Source of the DNA: Aphrophora alni
Taxonomy: Eukaryota; Arthropoda; Insecta; Hemiptera; Aphrophoridae
Assembly (NCBI GenBank): GCA_963513935.1
Contig: OY740768.1
Span: forward strand, 42,340,368-42,404,367
Length of the DNA stretch: 64,000 nt
Direction of reading: 5' to 3'
In this document: in pieces, positions 49,451 to 62,211 of the stretch
Layout: each line of letters begins with the position of its first letter
How positions within the stretch are numbered: the stretch's first letter is position 1
Made by a program: the position numbers and the translations under genes
The notes under the pieces: model-generated
The model's input: only the letters and a program-made list of their open reading frames with translations
Told to the model about the DNA's origin: nothing
Database searches by the model: none

Positions 49451-49814
49451 GTAAGTTTAATTTAATTTTGTGCATTGAAAGTTTTAGTTGTGAAGATAGT
49501 TTGTGAGTTTAAAAGTTACGTAACAATGTTATCATTGCGCGATTAAGTTATTTAAATTTGTATAGTTTATGATACTTTTTTTAGTGAAAGAAACTGTATT
49601 AGTTTAGATTATCTGAGCTTTTATAATAGATCTCTAGCTGCCTGTCTGATAGGTTTCTTAGTTGTATTAAGTTTTTAGAATAATTTTGATAATCAGTTAA
49701 TTACTGCAACGGGTACAAAACAATTAATTTATAACTGATTTTCACTTCAAGTAAAATGTTGTTTTGTTGCTCATTAAGTAAACTTCATGTAAACTATCAT
49801 ATTTATTTTTTCAG

Positions 49815-49847
49815 AATGCCAAATCAATTTCTGTAGACCTGCAATAA
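49815..49847 (+). CDS. Alternative 3'-terminal coding exon (candidate)
   Basis: A strong acceptor, TATTTATTTTTTCAG, ends at 49814. In phase 0 with exon 1 the next ten codons read NAKSISVDLQ and then TAA. AATAAA overlaps the stop (49843-49848), and a second AATAAA at 49944-49949 is followed by a T/G-rich stretch, so the transcript could end near 49965. Use of this exon would give a 35-residue protein instead of the longer coiled-coil product. It could also be a chance arrangement in AT-rich intron sequence. Confidence 0.35.
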   Translation, partial: NAKSISVDLQ

Positions 49848-50153
49848 AACACACGTTTTAAGATTTGAAATGTTAAAACGTTGCAGTAAGAGATTTCATT
49901 TTAAATTTGCGTTTGAATAGTAAACATTTAAAATAGTTATAACAATAAAGTAGTTTTTGTATAATCGTATTGTTAACTGACGTCAGTAGTATTGTTCCTT
50001 TATTTAAGTGTGAATCTATTCAAGGATTTTATTCAAATTAAATGAAAATGTCTGCCCGCGCAGTACAGGAAACAAATGCTGTATGATTTCGTAAATGAGT
50101 GGTTTTCTCTGAATAAAGTTAAATACAGTAACAGAAATTTTACCTGTTGCGAG

Positions 50154-50167
50154 GTTTCCATGGAAAC
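50154..50167. promoter_or_regulatory. Perfect X-box (RFX-type) palindrome
   Basis: GTTTCCATGGAAAC is a perfect 14-bp palindrome and fits the RFX-factor X-box pattern, two GTTNCC/GGNAAC half-sites separated by AT. RFX sites drive ciliary and centrosomal genes in animals. It lies about 780 bases downstream of the ATG of the coiled-coil gene, inside intron 1, so it could be an intronic enhancer or alternative promoter element. One site by itself is weak evidence of function. Confidence 0.5.
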
Positions 50168-50848
50168 GTTCCCTTACTGTAGCTGTAGACTATTAAGTGT
50201 TCACCGAACTAACTCGGGAATAATTTGTTTGTTAAATCTGTATTGCATAGTGTCCGATTTCATTTATATCTGACATTGTTAGTCAGTTCTACTAATAAGA
50301 AATGTTCATTAAGTAGAAAGGTCAGTAATAACTTTATAAATCGCAGCTTTTAAAATTTCAAAAAGTTTTTCATGAAGTTTCTCATCTTTAAAGTTTAAAA
50401 ATCCCACAATAACCTATTTTTTGCAGCTTTGAAATATGCGTCCATCGTTGTGTCGAATGTGTTTATAGTAGATATAACTAAAACAAATTAAATTTTAATT
50501 CAAAAATGAGAACAATATTATAATTCCCACATCATAGCAGTCGCGAACGTAAAGTTAAACAAGAATCAAAACTAGCCCTACTTCAGTTCTAGGTGTTTTT
50601 ACTAGCGGTCTATTAATTGATGGTAGGTAATAAAGTAACTATATCTTGCTAATAAATAGGTTTATTATTTTGGAGCGGAGCGTACGAATTAAAAGTTAAC
50701 AGATGGTTGAAATAAAAATGTAACTAAGGCTGTATATCGAAAACTATTTGACCGGTCATAATAAATGTGGATTTTAAAATTTTGATTTGAATCATAAGTT
50801 CTGACTGACCACAAATTTCAACTGCATTAAGCGTATGGGAAGCTAGAT

Positions 50849-51011
50849 ATCAGTTGCCTGTTTCTTAAAAGTTTAAATAATTTCAAAGTTCGTTACTATA
50901 ACTACCAATTTTTAAAATGTAATAACAGTTGATTCATTGGAAGAACCATGAAATGTTTTGGGGATAGGTTAGTTAATTAGATCCAAGAAGGATTATCAAC
51001 ATAATATACAT
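50849..51011 (+). repeat. Intronic direct repeat, copy 1
   Basis: It aligns with 54018-54160 in the same orientation. Shared landmarks are ATCAG.TG, TTTCTT.AA..TTTAA, ATTTCAA..TTCGTT, CCAATTT, TTGATTCATT/CTGATTCATT and AGATCCA. Both copies are diverged; the family is unknown. Confidence 0.65.
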
Positions 51012-51774
51012 TAAAGTATTTCAGTTTTGTCACTTTCAGGCCTATTGTTATTATTTTACTCTTTTAGAGAGGAAATTGTAGCAAAAACTAATCATACAAA
51101 GTCTCCAAAGACAAGAATTTAATACATTTCTTCGGTTGTTCGAATGTTAAGTTGTCAATTACTCGTGAAAAATTTAATGAACTTTGTTTTAAAAATTAAC
51201 TTGGTATATTTTGGTTCTAAGTGAAAATTCCTCTTAGTAGTAACCTATCAGTAGACCAAGATAAAACATTTGATAACCAATCACTTTTCAGTGTTTAGTA
51301 AAAACAGCCTTTTCAAGTGGGCAGAGTTAGGTAAAATTGGGTAGATTTTTAACTAGATGTGTGTCAGTTAGTTTTGTGTCAACTAATACAAACTGGGCCT
51401 TTAACTCACAAAGGAAAACATTCTTAAAATTGGAGCACTAGTATCGGTTTTCGTTGTTATGGTAATATGAGGCGGTTCGAAATAACAATCACGATACAAA
51501 TTAATTTCCATCCCATCTTCTAGTTACATTTCTGTGTAAAGTGTTTATTTCGTATGTTTTTCGTTTAAACTATTTACATAAAAATTAATTATCTCCTGGG
51601 TCCTAATTTAATTATGTCCTAACATATTTAGCTTTCCCCTAGTCGTATAGGCTACAAATATTAAAATTAATTCAAGATAGTTTTTCTGTGGTCTTGGAGT
51701 ACATTTTCTCCATTAGTTAGAAACAAAGTAAATATTGATTTTAAACGATAGACTTCCACGGTCACAAGCATCAT

Positions 51775-51903
51775 TTATGATCTTGTTCCTCGGGGTTCGA
51801 CCACGTCAATATTGTCTGCACGTTGAGTACAGCCGACGTTTCGGACACTTTACGGCTTAACAAATGTCAAGACAATGTTTGACCCCGAAGAACAAGATCA
51901 TAA
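51775..51903. repeat. Foldback with GACGTTTCGG core
   Basis: The arms TTATGATCTTGTTCCTCGGG (51775 on) and GACCCCGAAGAACAAGATCA followed by TAA (to 51903) are inverted complements with few mismatches. Pairing continues inward through ATTGTCT/AGACAAT. The loop contains CAGCCGACGTTTCGGACACT. The CGACGTTTCGG phrase is common next to the ends of Penelope-like elements, so this may be a remnant of one. Confidence 0.7.
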
Positions 51904-54017
51904 CAAAATAAATATATTTTTTGGAAAAAAACCCCCGTTTTCATTGGTATAAAGTTGAGTTATTCAAATGTTGGACAGGTTTTTTGTTACCGTTTTCATT
52001 AGATTAAAGTTAGGCTATGTCAACCAAAGTTTTGATGTATTGTGGTTATTGGTTTTGTTGAAGTTTATGGAAAAATATACAAATCAAATATCATTCGCTG
52101 TTTTAACTCGTGTCATATTCTATTTTTATATGCATTTTACAACTTTGAACTTCATTAGCTCGATTATCTCTTCAGCAAGTAAACTTTAAAACAATATTAC
52201 ACTAATTTTATCACTCATTCAAACCCAAATTCTATACAAGCAAAAAGTCCGTAACGAAAATGTATTCTATTTTAAAACTTAAGATGAATGATTCGCTTAT
52301 GTGATGATATTCTTTTTCCTGCATTTGGCGTCATTTGTGTACAAAAATACCTCTAAACGATCATAAATAAGGATAAAAGAACACAAAAATAACATCAATT
52401 AGGCAGTGAATAATCGAAAATAGTTGTATGTTATATTGGAAAATCACAAATTTAACAGAACGAGAACAATATAATAATACCATTAAACAAATTTTATTTA
52501 ATTGTAAACTAATTTTATCCTCATATAAAGTTAACGGACAATCATGTCGACTAATCTATTCAAACAAGGCCGTTAATTTAATTAAAAACTGAAATTATAA
52601 TCCATCCATTATAAATGAAACTGACAATTCACCGCTAATTCTCCACGGAGTTACATTCAGTGGCGAGAGGTCACCTACCCTAAAATCCCGTTTGGTCTTC
52701 ATAGTGTTTGTAGCTACTCCGCATTGTTACTTTGTGGTAAAGGTACTTGACCCGACAGATAACACAGAGTTTAATTAATAAACTTTGCTAGACGAGTGAG
52801 AAGGAATTATTATAAGAATATTAAACTAACAAATTCTTACATATAAACGTTTATTGAGTAAACGCGTCATTGTAGTAAAAAATCAATGAAGACTATGACG
52901 TTGAAACGCGCTTCAAATCGGTGAAAATCGCTTGAAATAACAGAAACATTAGTCTTTTTATTGCGGCGTTTTTTCTATTTTTAATCGTTAATACTGAATA
53001 AGATTATAAATCCTAATTAGGGAATAAAAACCAATAGGCTACTTCTTATTTTTATGAATATTGTTTATTTTTATGTAAAAGTTACCCACCGGTTTTGTTT
53101 AAGTATGAAGTAAAGCTTGAGAAAAATTTGATTAAAATTGTTACTGTAGATTTAAAAAGACGAAATTGTGTTTATTGGTGGAAAACCCACGTGTTTTCAA
53201 TTATAGAAAAAATTGATAGAAAGGAAAACCCCTGTAGTTATGACGAAAATAAACTACCAAATTTGATTCAAATCTGTCAATTTTTATAACGTACTATATG
53301 ACGATAGCGCCACGGAAATATAATTTTTTGTACAAATGAGATTTCAAAACTGATTTGTTTTAAAAATACATCGTTTTTTAAAACATACGATATACTTACA
53401 CTATACTACTTATATATGAGAAAATAAAATAATTTTGTCACAGCTGTAGGATTATTGCGTGTTTTAATGCCCTCAAAATACGTCCTTGCAGAATTCTTAA
53501 TGTCAGAGTTGTGGGTAATACTTTTATTTAGGATTCCCTGATGACAGCTTCTGTTATCGTAAATATTGCAGGAACTGGCGGTTCGAGTTACGAACAGTTT
53601 GATTCAACAGTAGGTAAATATCTCAAATGGCAATAAAAATTAACAAAGATTAAACCAACGCCTACATGTGTGTTTTCAACAATCTACTTCTACTACGTGT
53701 GTGAAGGCCTTTATTTAATGACCTTAGTGATAAAAGAGGACAGACACTACATAGTTTCAGTAGTAAGATGTCGTTATCACTAAAGAATGTTGAGATTAAC
53801 TAAATTTAGAATAATGCTCTTCCCTAACAGTACTTGTACTTATTCAAGATTTAATAATTATTAAACTTTAAAATACAAATAATTTGTTGATTCTTACACG
53901 TAATTAAAATACGACATTCGTCAGTGTTGATCAACGCAAATTTGTAATTTTTTATCTGGGTTAAAAGATCTGGCTAATTAAATGTTGCAAATACACTAAA
54001 CACATAAAAACCTATAA

Positions 54018-54160
54018 ATCAGCTGTTGATTTCTTGAAATTTTAAACCATTTCAACATTCGTTGTAAGAACCAATTTATAACTGCTGATTCATTAGAATA
54101 ATCGTACCAATTTGAGGTTATGTTAAAAAATAAGATCCACAAAAGATAATAAATATAGTA
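54018..54160 (+). repeat. Intronic direct repeat, copy 2
   Basis: Partner of 50849-51011, 3.17 kb downstream in the same orientation. Confidence 0.65.
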
Positions 54161-57100
54161 TAACTAAATTAGCCTCTCTATAAAATCATTTCCTGTAAGT
54201 TGTTTACTTTTAAGTAGAAGATTTTAAATTTTAGAAAACTTGCATAGCGTTTGCAAAATGCTAGCGATTTCCATAACAAATAACTTACACGAAATAAAAA
54301 AAAAAATGAAGTTCTTTGTTTTGATATATAGAATTTTAAAAATTAGGATAATATTTGGCTCTAATGTGGTCGTTTAAAATAATCGATTTGATTTAATAAT
54401 TTTTTTAACAGATATTTTTAATTGGAATCTCTAAAATGGTTATTCATTCGAAACATTCCGATTTATTGATTTTATTTTAGTCTGTCTAAATCTTATGGAT
54501 TACGTAAAATGTTTGTTTAACCAGGAAAAGTTGCAAGTCTCAAACCATGATTATGTAACATCTACAACCTTGTGACGTACAGTCGTGCACCTCTTCGAGT
54601 TTTGTCAGTGTAGCCAATATGTAACTTACTTGATGTACAGTATAGCGGAAAGTAATTTTACGAATCGGATACAAATATTATAATCTCTGTTTGAAATGTA
54701 ACGCCATGTTCGTTCAAAAACAACACATTGTGCCACACCACGTCCAAAATAAATACTTTGTTAACGTATACATTTTTCATATTTTGTTTCCTAACAATTA
54801 TGTTTAAAAGGTTATATGTTCATATCAACAATTATTGTCAAAATTGGTAAAAATGCTTTCCATAGAGTGGAGAAGCGATAAAATTAAGATACAAAAGCGA
54901 CTTCCAATTTTTTTCATTAATGAATTCGGATCAATTGCTTAAAGATTTTTTCTTCTTGAAATATTTGATCTGTGGGGTTAGTTTAAAAGAACTTCAAGAG
55001 TCTCAAGTTACACAATAATCTTAGACTTTTGTAACAGTTATTTTTCAAATTCGTAGAAAGAATGAAACATAGTTTATGCAAATAATGGCTTTGTTGAAAA
55101 GTGTTAAAATATTGTTTAATTTCTTTTTACGGTGGATATGTTAAAATAATATTAGTAGTCTTTTGAATGATTAGTTACTACTGTAATTCTTTACTTTGTA
55201 CCTGTTGAGAGAGTGTGTTTCTCGATTGTTAACAAAATTTCTTTGTAATTATCTGTTTTATTTTCGAGAAGTGAGACGGAAGGATCGATACATTTATAAA
55301 AAGGATACATTTATACTTCTATTTTCATAGAAAACAAGATAAAAATTCAGGAAAGAAAAGATGACATTTGAACAAATATTTGCACTGACTCTTCTAGTGT
55401 TGCTTCGTTTATCTTGTCTTATTTATTATTTTTTTTTTTATTTACCTTATGTATTATCTTTTATTTTATTAAAAACAGCTACTGATAATATATATTTTTT
55501 AAATACCAACATTTTTATGTGAATAATATTCACAATTCTTGGCAAAATAGGTTAAGTTTTCCATTTTCCACCAATAAATAGTAGGTTCAATATAACACAT
55601 TATCTCACCTTATATTTTAGAATATGTTTGTAAAAAGAAATCTCAGGCAGAATCATCTGAGCAGTAAAATCTTCGAAAATTTTTGCATCTAAAGTACTGC
55701 GTTTCGTTTTCAAATTTCGTTGATTCTCGCAAAACGAACACATCTGCTATCTTTATAAACCGATATTTCCTAAAGGTATTGTTAGAATCATATATTGTTG
55801 TGGCGTATCAATGATCAAATATAAAACAGCATAATTTTAGGCGGATTTTTTGAAATATTTTTTTTTTTAATTATTAATATTTGTTTAGTTTTTTGTAAAT
55901 TTAAATAGAGGCTATTTACGGTAAAGTAAAATTACTCCTTTTGGTTTTTATTAAATTAGACTTATCATTTCCACTATATGTTTTATTGAACAGAACATTT
56001 ATTACAAATTTATGATCGTTTATCAAGTGTGAAAATATAAGGGAAATAATCTAGTAAACAAAAAGTAAAAATTCGTATAATAAATGGGACTTTATTTTTG
56101 AATTTATTTATATTTTATGTGACTACAAAACCTTGACAAGGTTTCATATGATATTTCAACGCCTTAGGTAAATTAAAGTCTTCGTCACAAGTTTGATCTA
56201 ACAGTCATAATTGCGTCGTACTGTTTTAAGAGTAAAAGTGGTTGGATGAGTTCAGCCAAGGCTATACGACGATGACGTTGATATGTCTCCCCTACAACTG
56301 TTGCTATAAATATGTCTAGCAGTATAATAATACAAATCTCAATTCAGACAACAAAATGTTTTTCTTTGTTTAACAAAAAGTTCTATCACGTTGATGTGGA
56401 TTGTTTATTGTTGAACCGAAAAGAAAATCGAGGGTGTTAATGTAAATTAAAATATACAAATTTACCCAAAGAAGGAAATTTGAGAAAAAGACTTGTAGAA
56501 ACGCAACGCAAAATGAATACTTGAATACAACCAAAGATTTATAACTTATGTTGAACCATCAGAATAATATGTTAATATATTTTTGGAGCGAGGGATCCTT
56601 GACAGTTCATCCTTTAATAGATTGCTGGAATACTAGGGAACTTTTAAGTAAAGTCAAATGTTTTAGTGCCGATACGTTTCGCTACTTAAAAACATAATTT
56701 GTTAAATAATTAATGACGGATTGAATAAAATCAGTGAACTTTAATTATTATTCTAAAGAAAAAAAGTGATTCATACTAATAGCATCATGTTGGAAAAAGT
56801 GTAAATAATTAGTCATAGTGGTTCTTCTTTTATTGGAAACATATTACGAAGCACAGCCTTCTTGATTACTCATTCACATTCCAATTCATTCAATAATGGA
56901 CCGTATGACGTCCGTACAGATGGTTGGGTTTTTCCAATTCCCAAAAGGTAATCTCCCCCGGGCACCGTTTTGTACACCAAGTGGTGAGGTAATTACTAAC
57001 CACGGAAAAAATTCTGTACAAACACACAAATGTTTTAACAATCAGTATAGAAGAAGCCGTGATGCTTGGTGGGTTTTCCAAACATCAACGTATTAGTAAT

Positions 57101-58090
57101 GAACAATTTTCAGATGTACTGTATAAGGTTTTATTGTCTGTTTATAAGTGTGAATTCTTCGTCCTTTATAATCAGGCCACTAATTTCAATTGTCGTTTTG
57201 CCGTATTTTGTAAATTTCTTCACAACTAACAATGTTTAAAACTCTCCCGACCGATACTTGTATCCGACATTTCATATCCACGTAGGCCTACAATAATGAA
57301 TTGTTTGAATCTGGTACTGCGGTTTTTTAGATAAAGACATCTTTGTAGTCTAGCGTACTGAGGCATTGATCAGTTGCAGCTTACTTTTAAATCCTACAAG
57401 AAACATTTCACACTCTTGACTATTACCAGATGTTTCTGAAATGAAATTCTCCTGTTGCCAAGAATCTCAAGGTAACGACTAACCACAATCTCCAGCTAAC
57501 TTTTTCACACATATAGTTACACAAATATATCACGATAATTTCTATATAATTTTGAAATTATTGGACTTATCCAGGAGTTCAATAATTCTAGTTCCACATT
57601 TTGACAACCTTGTAAAATTAACTCGTCAAGTAAAATTAATCTTTATTGAATTTCTCTTTCACCTTTAAATCAAGTTAACAACGACAAAATTATTAATGAC
57701 CAGTAAGAAAAAAGAAAAAGTTGTTTTAAATTTGGAGGTTATGTTTTATTAAACATCAGCCTACAGAATATTTTAAGCTTGTATAATAATTTTATTAATT
57801 GTTTATTTGAATTATTATAAATGACAGAAAAAACGTAAGACCGTAAGATAACTAAACGTTACTAGAATTGATTACTAAATTATCAAATTGTTTTAAACGT
57901 GTCTGTGGCAACGTGTAATGTTTAGAATGACACTGTTTAATTCAGATTCTAGATTATAATTGTTTATGTAAATTTATGTTTACGTAATGCTTACAATTTC
58001 AGAGTGATTTACTAAGAGTAAAACAATATTACAGGGTTGAATGTCTTCAAAAGAAGAGGAGATATTTATGATTTTATTTCGGCGTATTTT

Positions 58091-58150
58091 ATAATGTCAA
58101 AATGAAAAAAATATAATATATTTATCCGATATTTATTTCATTTTGACATT
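58091..58150. repeat. Short inverted repeat
   Basis: AATGTCAAAATGAA at 58093-58106 is the exact reverse complement of TTCATTTTGACATT at 58137-58150. The loop is about 30 bases of AT-rich sequence. Possibly a small MITE remnant. Confidence 0.75.
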
Positions 58151-60315
58151 TTGAACTACGTTGATGTCGAAAGAGTATTTCGGGACTGCCAAACCTGTAT
58201 TCACTATAAGTTAGCCCTAAGGTAAGACAATAGTTTTTACGAAGACCCAGTGAACCTGAAACTAAACGCTTTGGGAGAATATATGTTTATAGAAATTAGA
58301 CGATACATTTAATAACATATAAGAATGTGATATTCTAATAGCTGGATCAATACGAAGAATTTTGTCAGTGATTTGGATCAAAATTTAACTATCGTAACTC
58401 GATAATTTTTTGACCGAGCTTAACGGTTTTTTGTATCTAATTAGAACTCGACCGTCAGTCACGATGGAGACAGCTTTTTAAATTTTTAACCTTGGCAAAA
58501 GTGTTAATAGACTAAACATTAAGCCTATAAGAACATACGAATCAGTTGTACTTTTAGAAAAATGTAAATGATGTCGAAATTCGTTAATCGAAATGTAAAA
58601 TTGTTACTTTTGACAGCGAATGTTGAAATGAATTAACCTCTCAAAGACAGCAGGATTGTAAGTTCTTATAAGTTTAGTTTAATTTGTAAATTATAACCCT
58701 TAACTCACGTTAAAAATCTGTATTAGTCATGACCGATGTATTATCCATTTCGTGATTCGTAAAATAGTTTAAGAGATACAACATTTGTTCTATTCTCTAC
58801 AAAAAAAAATAGATCTAATAGTAGTAATCTATATAAATGTCAATATTTATGTCATGCTATTGCATTCTAAAAATATATTTGAAGAAAACAGTGTTGTCTC
58901 ATGTAATTAGACCATTATTTAATCCTTTATCGTTGTTTTTTTTTTATTGTAAAATTGAAATATCCTTTTTAAATTGTTCCTTTTATTATGAAATACAGAG
59001 AGAAGTTGTCGCCATATTGTAAGAACGTGCTATAAGGAAAACAATTTTTGTTAAGAGTGTATTACCTTTATTGCCATTTTTCATTCCTTACTTCGTTAAT
59101 TAAATCAAGTAAACAAACATTGGTGTGACCAATACAAGGAAGTTGTAATCACTATCATTTTTTTCAAATTTTTAAAAACTTTTCATCTCTAATTGGTTGT
59201 TTTGAATCAATTGTCATGTTTATGTTATTGTATGTCGATGTACTAGGAAAGGATGATATAGAAAGTTCCCTGAATCCATTCCATAAAATGAGGTTAAACT
59301 TAATTGTCACTATTTCCTCCTGTCAATCACCTTGGATTGAGGCACCAATGAAGGACTATGGTTACCTAATTAGGTGCAACTTTCCTGTTGATTGTCATTA
59401 AAGGTTGTGTATTTTCAGATTATGTTCCGTTTAAGGTCATTTCGCTGTTGTAGTTATAAGTGATTGCAGGTGATTTTTTAATGTCTCTAATATTTGCAGT
59501 TTTCTGTTAGATAATGCACGTCCTCGGGCAGATAATATTTATAAATTTATTTTAAAAATAACTAAATAATAAATGCATGTCTCGAGTTTTGTTTACTTGT
59601 ACCAAGATTGGAAACTGTCCATACATAATTGGAGACGAGTTCATAACAAAATGTTAACTAAGTAAAAATACGTCGACAATAACGTAAACACAATAAGATC
59701 CTAAATCTAATTACATGTAGACAAATAAACGAAACACGGAATTGTATCAGTCTTGCTTAAACTAAGTCTTCAGAATACCAGCCGTCTTTTCCTTGTAGAC
59801 CCCCTCACTTACCCATTCACCCCACCCTCTCTTGACTGGATTTGTGTTGGGTCTTTTCCGCATTTCCTTACAGGTGTTCTAGCAAAGTATTGCATGGTAT
59901 TGATTCATCTTTAGGCTATGAAATGTTAGGTTTATTGTTACCTAATTACAATATGTTTTCTCTCGCGTAGACATTATTTTGAAATTCCAGTTTACCAGTA
60001 CAATTAAACTAAATATGCAGTTTGATCAACGCGTTCGTGTTGGTATCTTGTGGAATTATTTACGTTTATACAGTATATGGATAAGATTGGAATACTATTG
60101 AAAAATATAGAGGAAGTGTTTGTTGTAATTGTTCGCTATCTTATTAAAGTTATTTGAAATAATCATTAGATATTTTTCTTAGGAAAGTTGTGTATAGAAA
60201 ACCTCGAACATTGAGTATTGAGAGAGAAATAAGGGGTAGAAAATTTTGCCTATCTTATAAAGCAATCGGTTATATTTTAACAAGTACATTTTGGATAACA
60301 AATTTCTAGTTTTTT

Positions 60316-60407
60316 TCTGACCCTGTCAAGCTGAGTCTTTATTTTACGCTCATGGTTTATAGGGCTATGATAACTGAGAGAGGTTTTGCCTTTAGGCTAC
60401 AAAGTAA
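60316..60407 (+). repeat. Dispersed repeat with GATGATGACC core, copy 3
   Basis: Diverged copy: CTTTATTTTACGCTCATGG, then GGGCTATGATAACTGAGAGA and GGTTTTGCCTTTAGGCTACA. The AGG/CCT stem is retained. Confidence 0.55.
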
Positions 60408-60894
60408 ATACGTATTACCTTCGTGTCAAATCAAAATTCCTAAAAAAACTGTATATAAATAAGCGTCTAAAAAAATAATCAAATTAAAGAAATGCGATTT
60501 TAATTCAGGCGTCTTTTGCCCCCGTTATGGATATATATTTATAATGTCACTAGAGGCGATAAAACCATGTTTGAGGGAAAAAATTGGCAATACAGCCATT
60601 TCAAAGAATAAATAAATTTGTACTTTTATTACTTAAGCGTTCTCTTATTTCTATATAATTGATTTTATGTACTAGAGATTGCTCTTCTCCATACTATGAC
60701 GTGAAGCCTAGAAATTAGCTAAAATATTAAAATAGACAAAATCAATTAACAGAATTGTTAGTTTTATGTACAGACTAGAAACGAACTTGGTAATCCCGAG
60801 GCACCAGCTGGATCTACATACTTTGTCACGTCGTATTGAATTAGGTCCTTATCTTTCCTATCAGGTCTCCCCTGATAAACTGTTGTTCATTTCC

Positions 60895-61003
60895 AACCCT
60901 AAAAGTATTCGTGGGCTAGAGGAATTTAGTTTACATTCTTTAATTGCTTTTTCTTATAAGACGATGATTACCGAGAGGTTGTTCGCCTTTAAACAACAAA
61001 GAA
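60895..61003 (+). repeat. Dispersed repeat with GATGATGACC core, copy 4
   Basis: Contains CCCTAAAAGTATTCGTGGGC, then TTATAAGACGATGATTACCG and AGAGGTTGTTCGCCTTTAAA. A 101-codon ORF at 60766-61071 overlaps it and is probably fortuitous, since it is built partly from this repeat. Confidence 0.6.
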
Positions 61004-62165
61004 GGATTGCTGTTTGTTTTGTAATTCAAGAGAGTTATGCAAACAATTTTACTCACAATCAATCTTTATGATTACTTATCTGAAATCGTAAAGCATTGTC
61101 TAATCATAAATTGGCATAAATGTGATAATATAAACAGTGTATTAAACAACAAGACATTATAGATAAGAGACTATGATTATATACACATAACATAATGTAA
61201 TTGGTACAACACACATTCAAAACTATTTAATAACTTAGTAATCATTTTTATTAATGTTAGTTATCTTATAATTAATTGTATCAAGGACTGATCAAGTTTT
61301 ATTAGTTTAAGACGATTTGAAGATTTATTGAGCAACTTAAACGTGGAGTAAGAACAGTCCAGCTAATCTCCAATTTAAATCAAATTTCTTTCTCATTCAA
61401 TTTGTAATTATTTAACCGACCTTTATCCTGTGGGTTACTGCAGGATGATATGCAAAAAAGGTTGTAATATATTTCCTCGGTTGGTTTTAATTTAGATTTC
61501 CGGTTTTTGGAAAATGCAGTACCTAGAATTTGTATATTAAAAAACGGCTAATACTTTAAAAAATTGTGTTTCTGATACTTGCACAGGAGAGTTAGTTGTG
61601 AAGTAAATAACAGAATTGCTTTTATGTTTCCTGAAAGCTTACAGTATGAAAATAAACGTCTTTAAAGTTCATGACTGGAATTAATTTCGTGTTTCAGAAT
61701 TATACATTTCTGGAAAGTAAAGGAAATATCATTTTGTTTCGTTATTAAATTAATATGCTCTGTGGATTTTAAATTAAGTTTTCTTTATCATTTTATTCTT
61801 CATTATTCAATGACATTATATTTTAAGTGACGTTATTAAACGGAGATTTAAATGACTTTGTATTTGATCCGTTAATTTATAAAATGGCGTAGATAAAAAG
61901 TCTATTAGTTTCTCCCGCTATATAAAGAAAAATATTTTGATGAATTTATTTATATTTTCATATAACTTTTCTCCAAGTCAAAAAGGTTTTATTTCAATAA
62001 ATGTAGCCTTCGGCAGTATTTTCTCAGTCACCCTTTGACAGTTTCGTCACAATTTGTACTTAGGGTTTTTACTTCTATTTTTACACGTAAAAATATAATC
62101 AGCTTAGTTTAAAATTCAGAATACCTCTCTTACAAAGAAACACAAACATCAAAATCAATTTTGAC

Positions 62166-62167
<2 letters not shown>

Positions 62168-62206
<39 letters not shown>
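62168..62206. repeat. Poly-T run, about 39 bases
   Basis: An uninterrupted T run. It could be the poly-A tail of a minus-strand retro-insertion, but I see no recognisable body next to it. Confidence 0.95.

Positions 62207-62211
<5 letters not shown>

Noticed and set aside
53095..53289. 64-codon + strand Lys-rich ORF in intron 1
   Set aside because: No acceptor or donor in matching phase and no recognisable domain.
56890..57096. Overlapping ORFs on both strands
   Set aside because: Less AT-rich patch open on both strands; no domain recognised and no donor/acceptor pair supporting an exon.
60766..61071. 101-codon + strand ORF in intron 1
   Set aside because: Built partly from the GATGATGACC repeat and has no flanking splice signals in a suitable phase that I could see.
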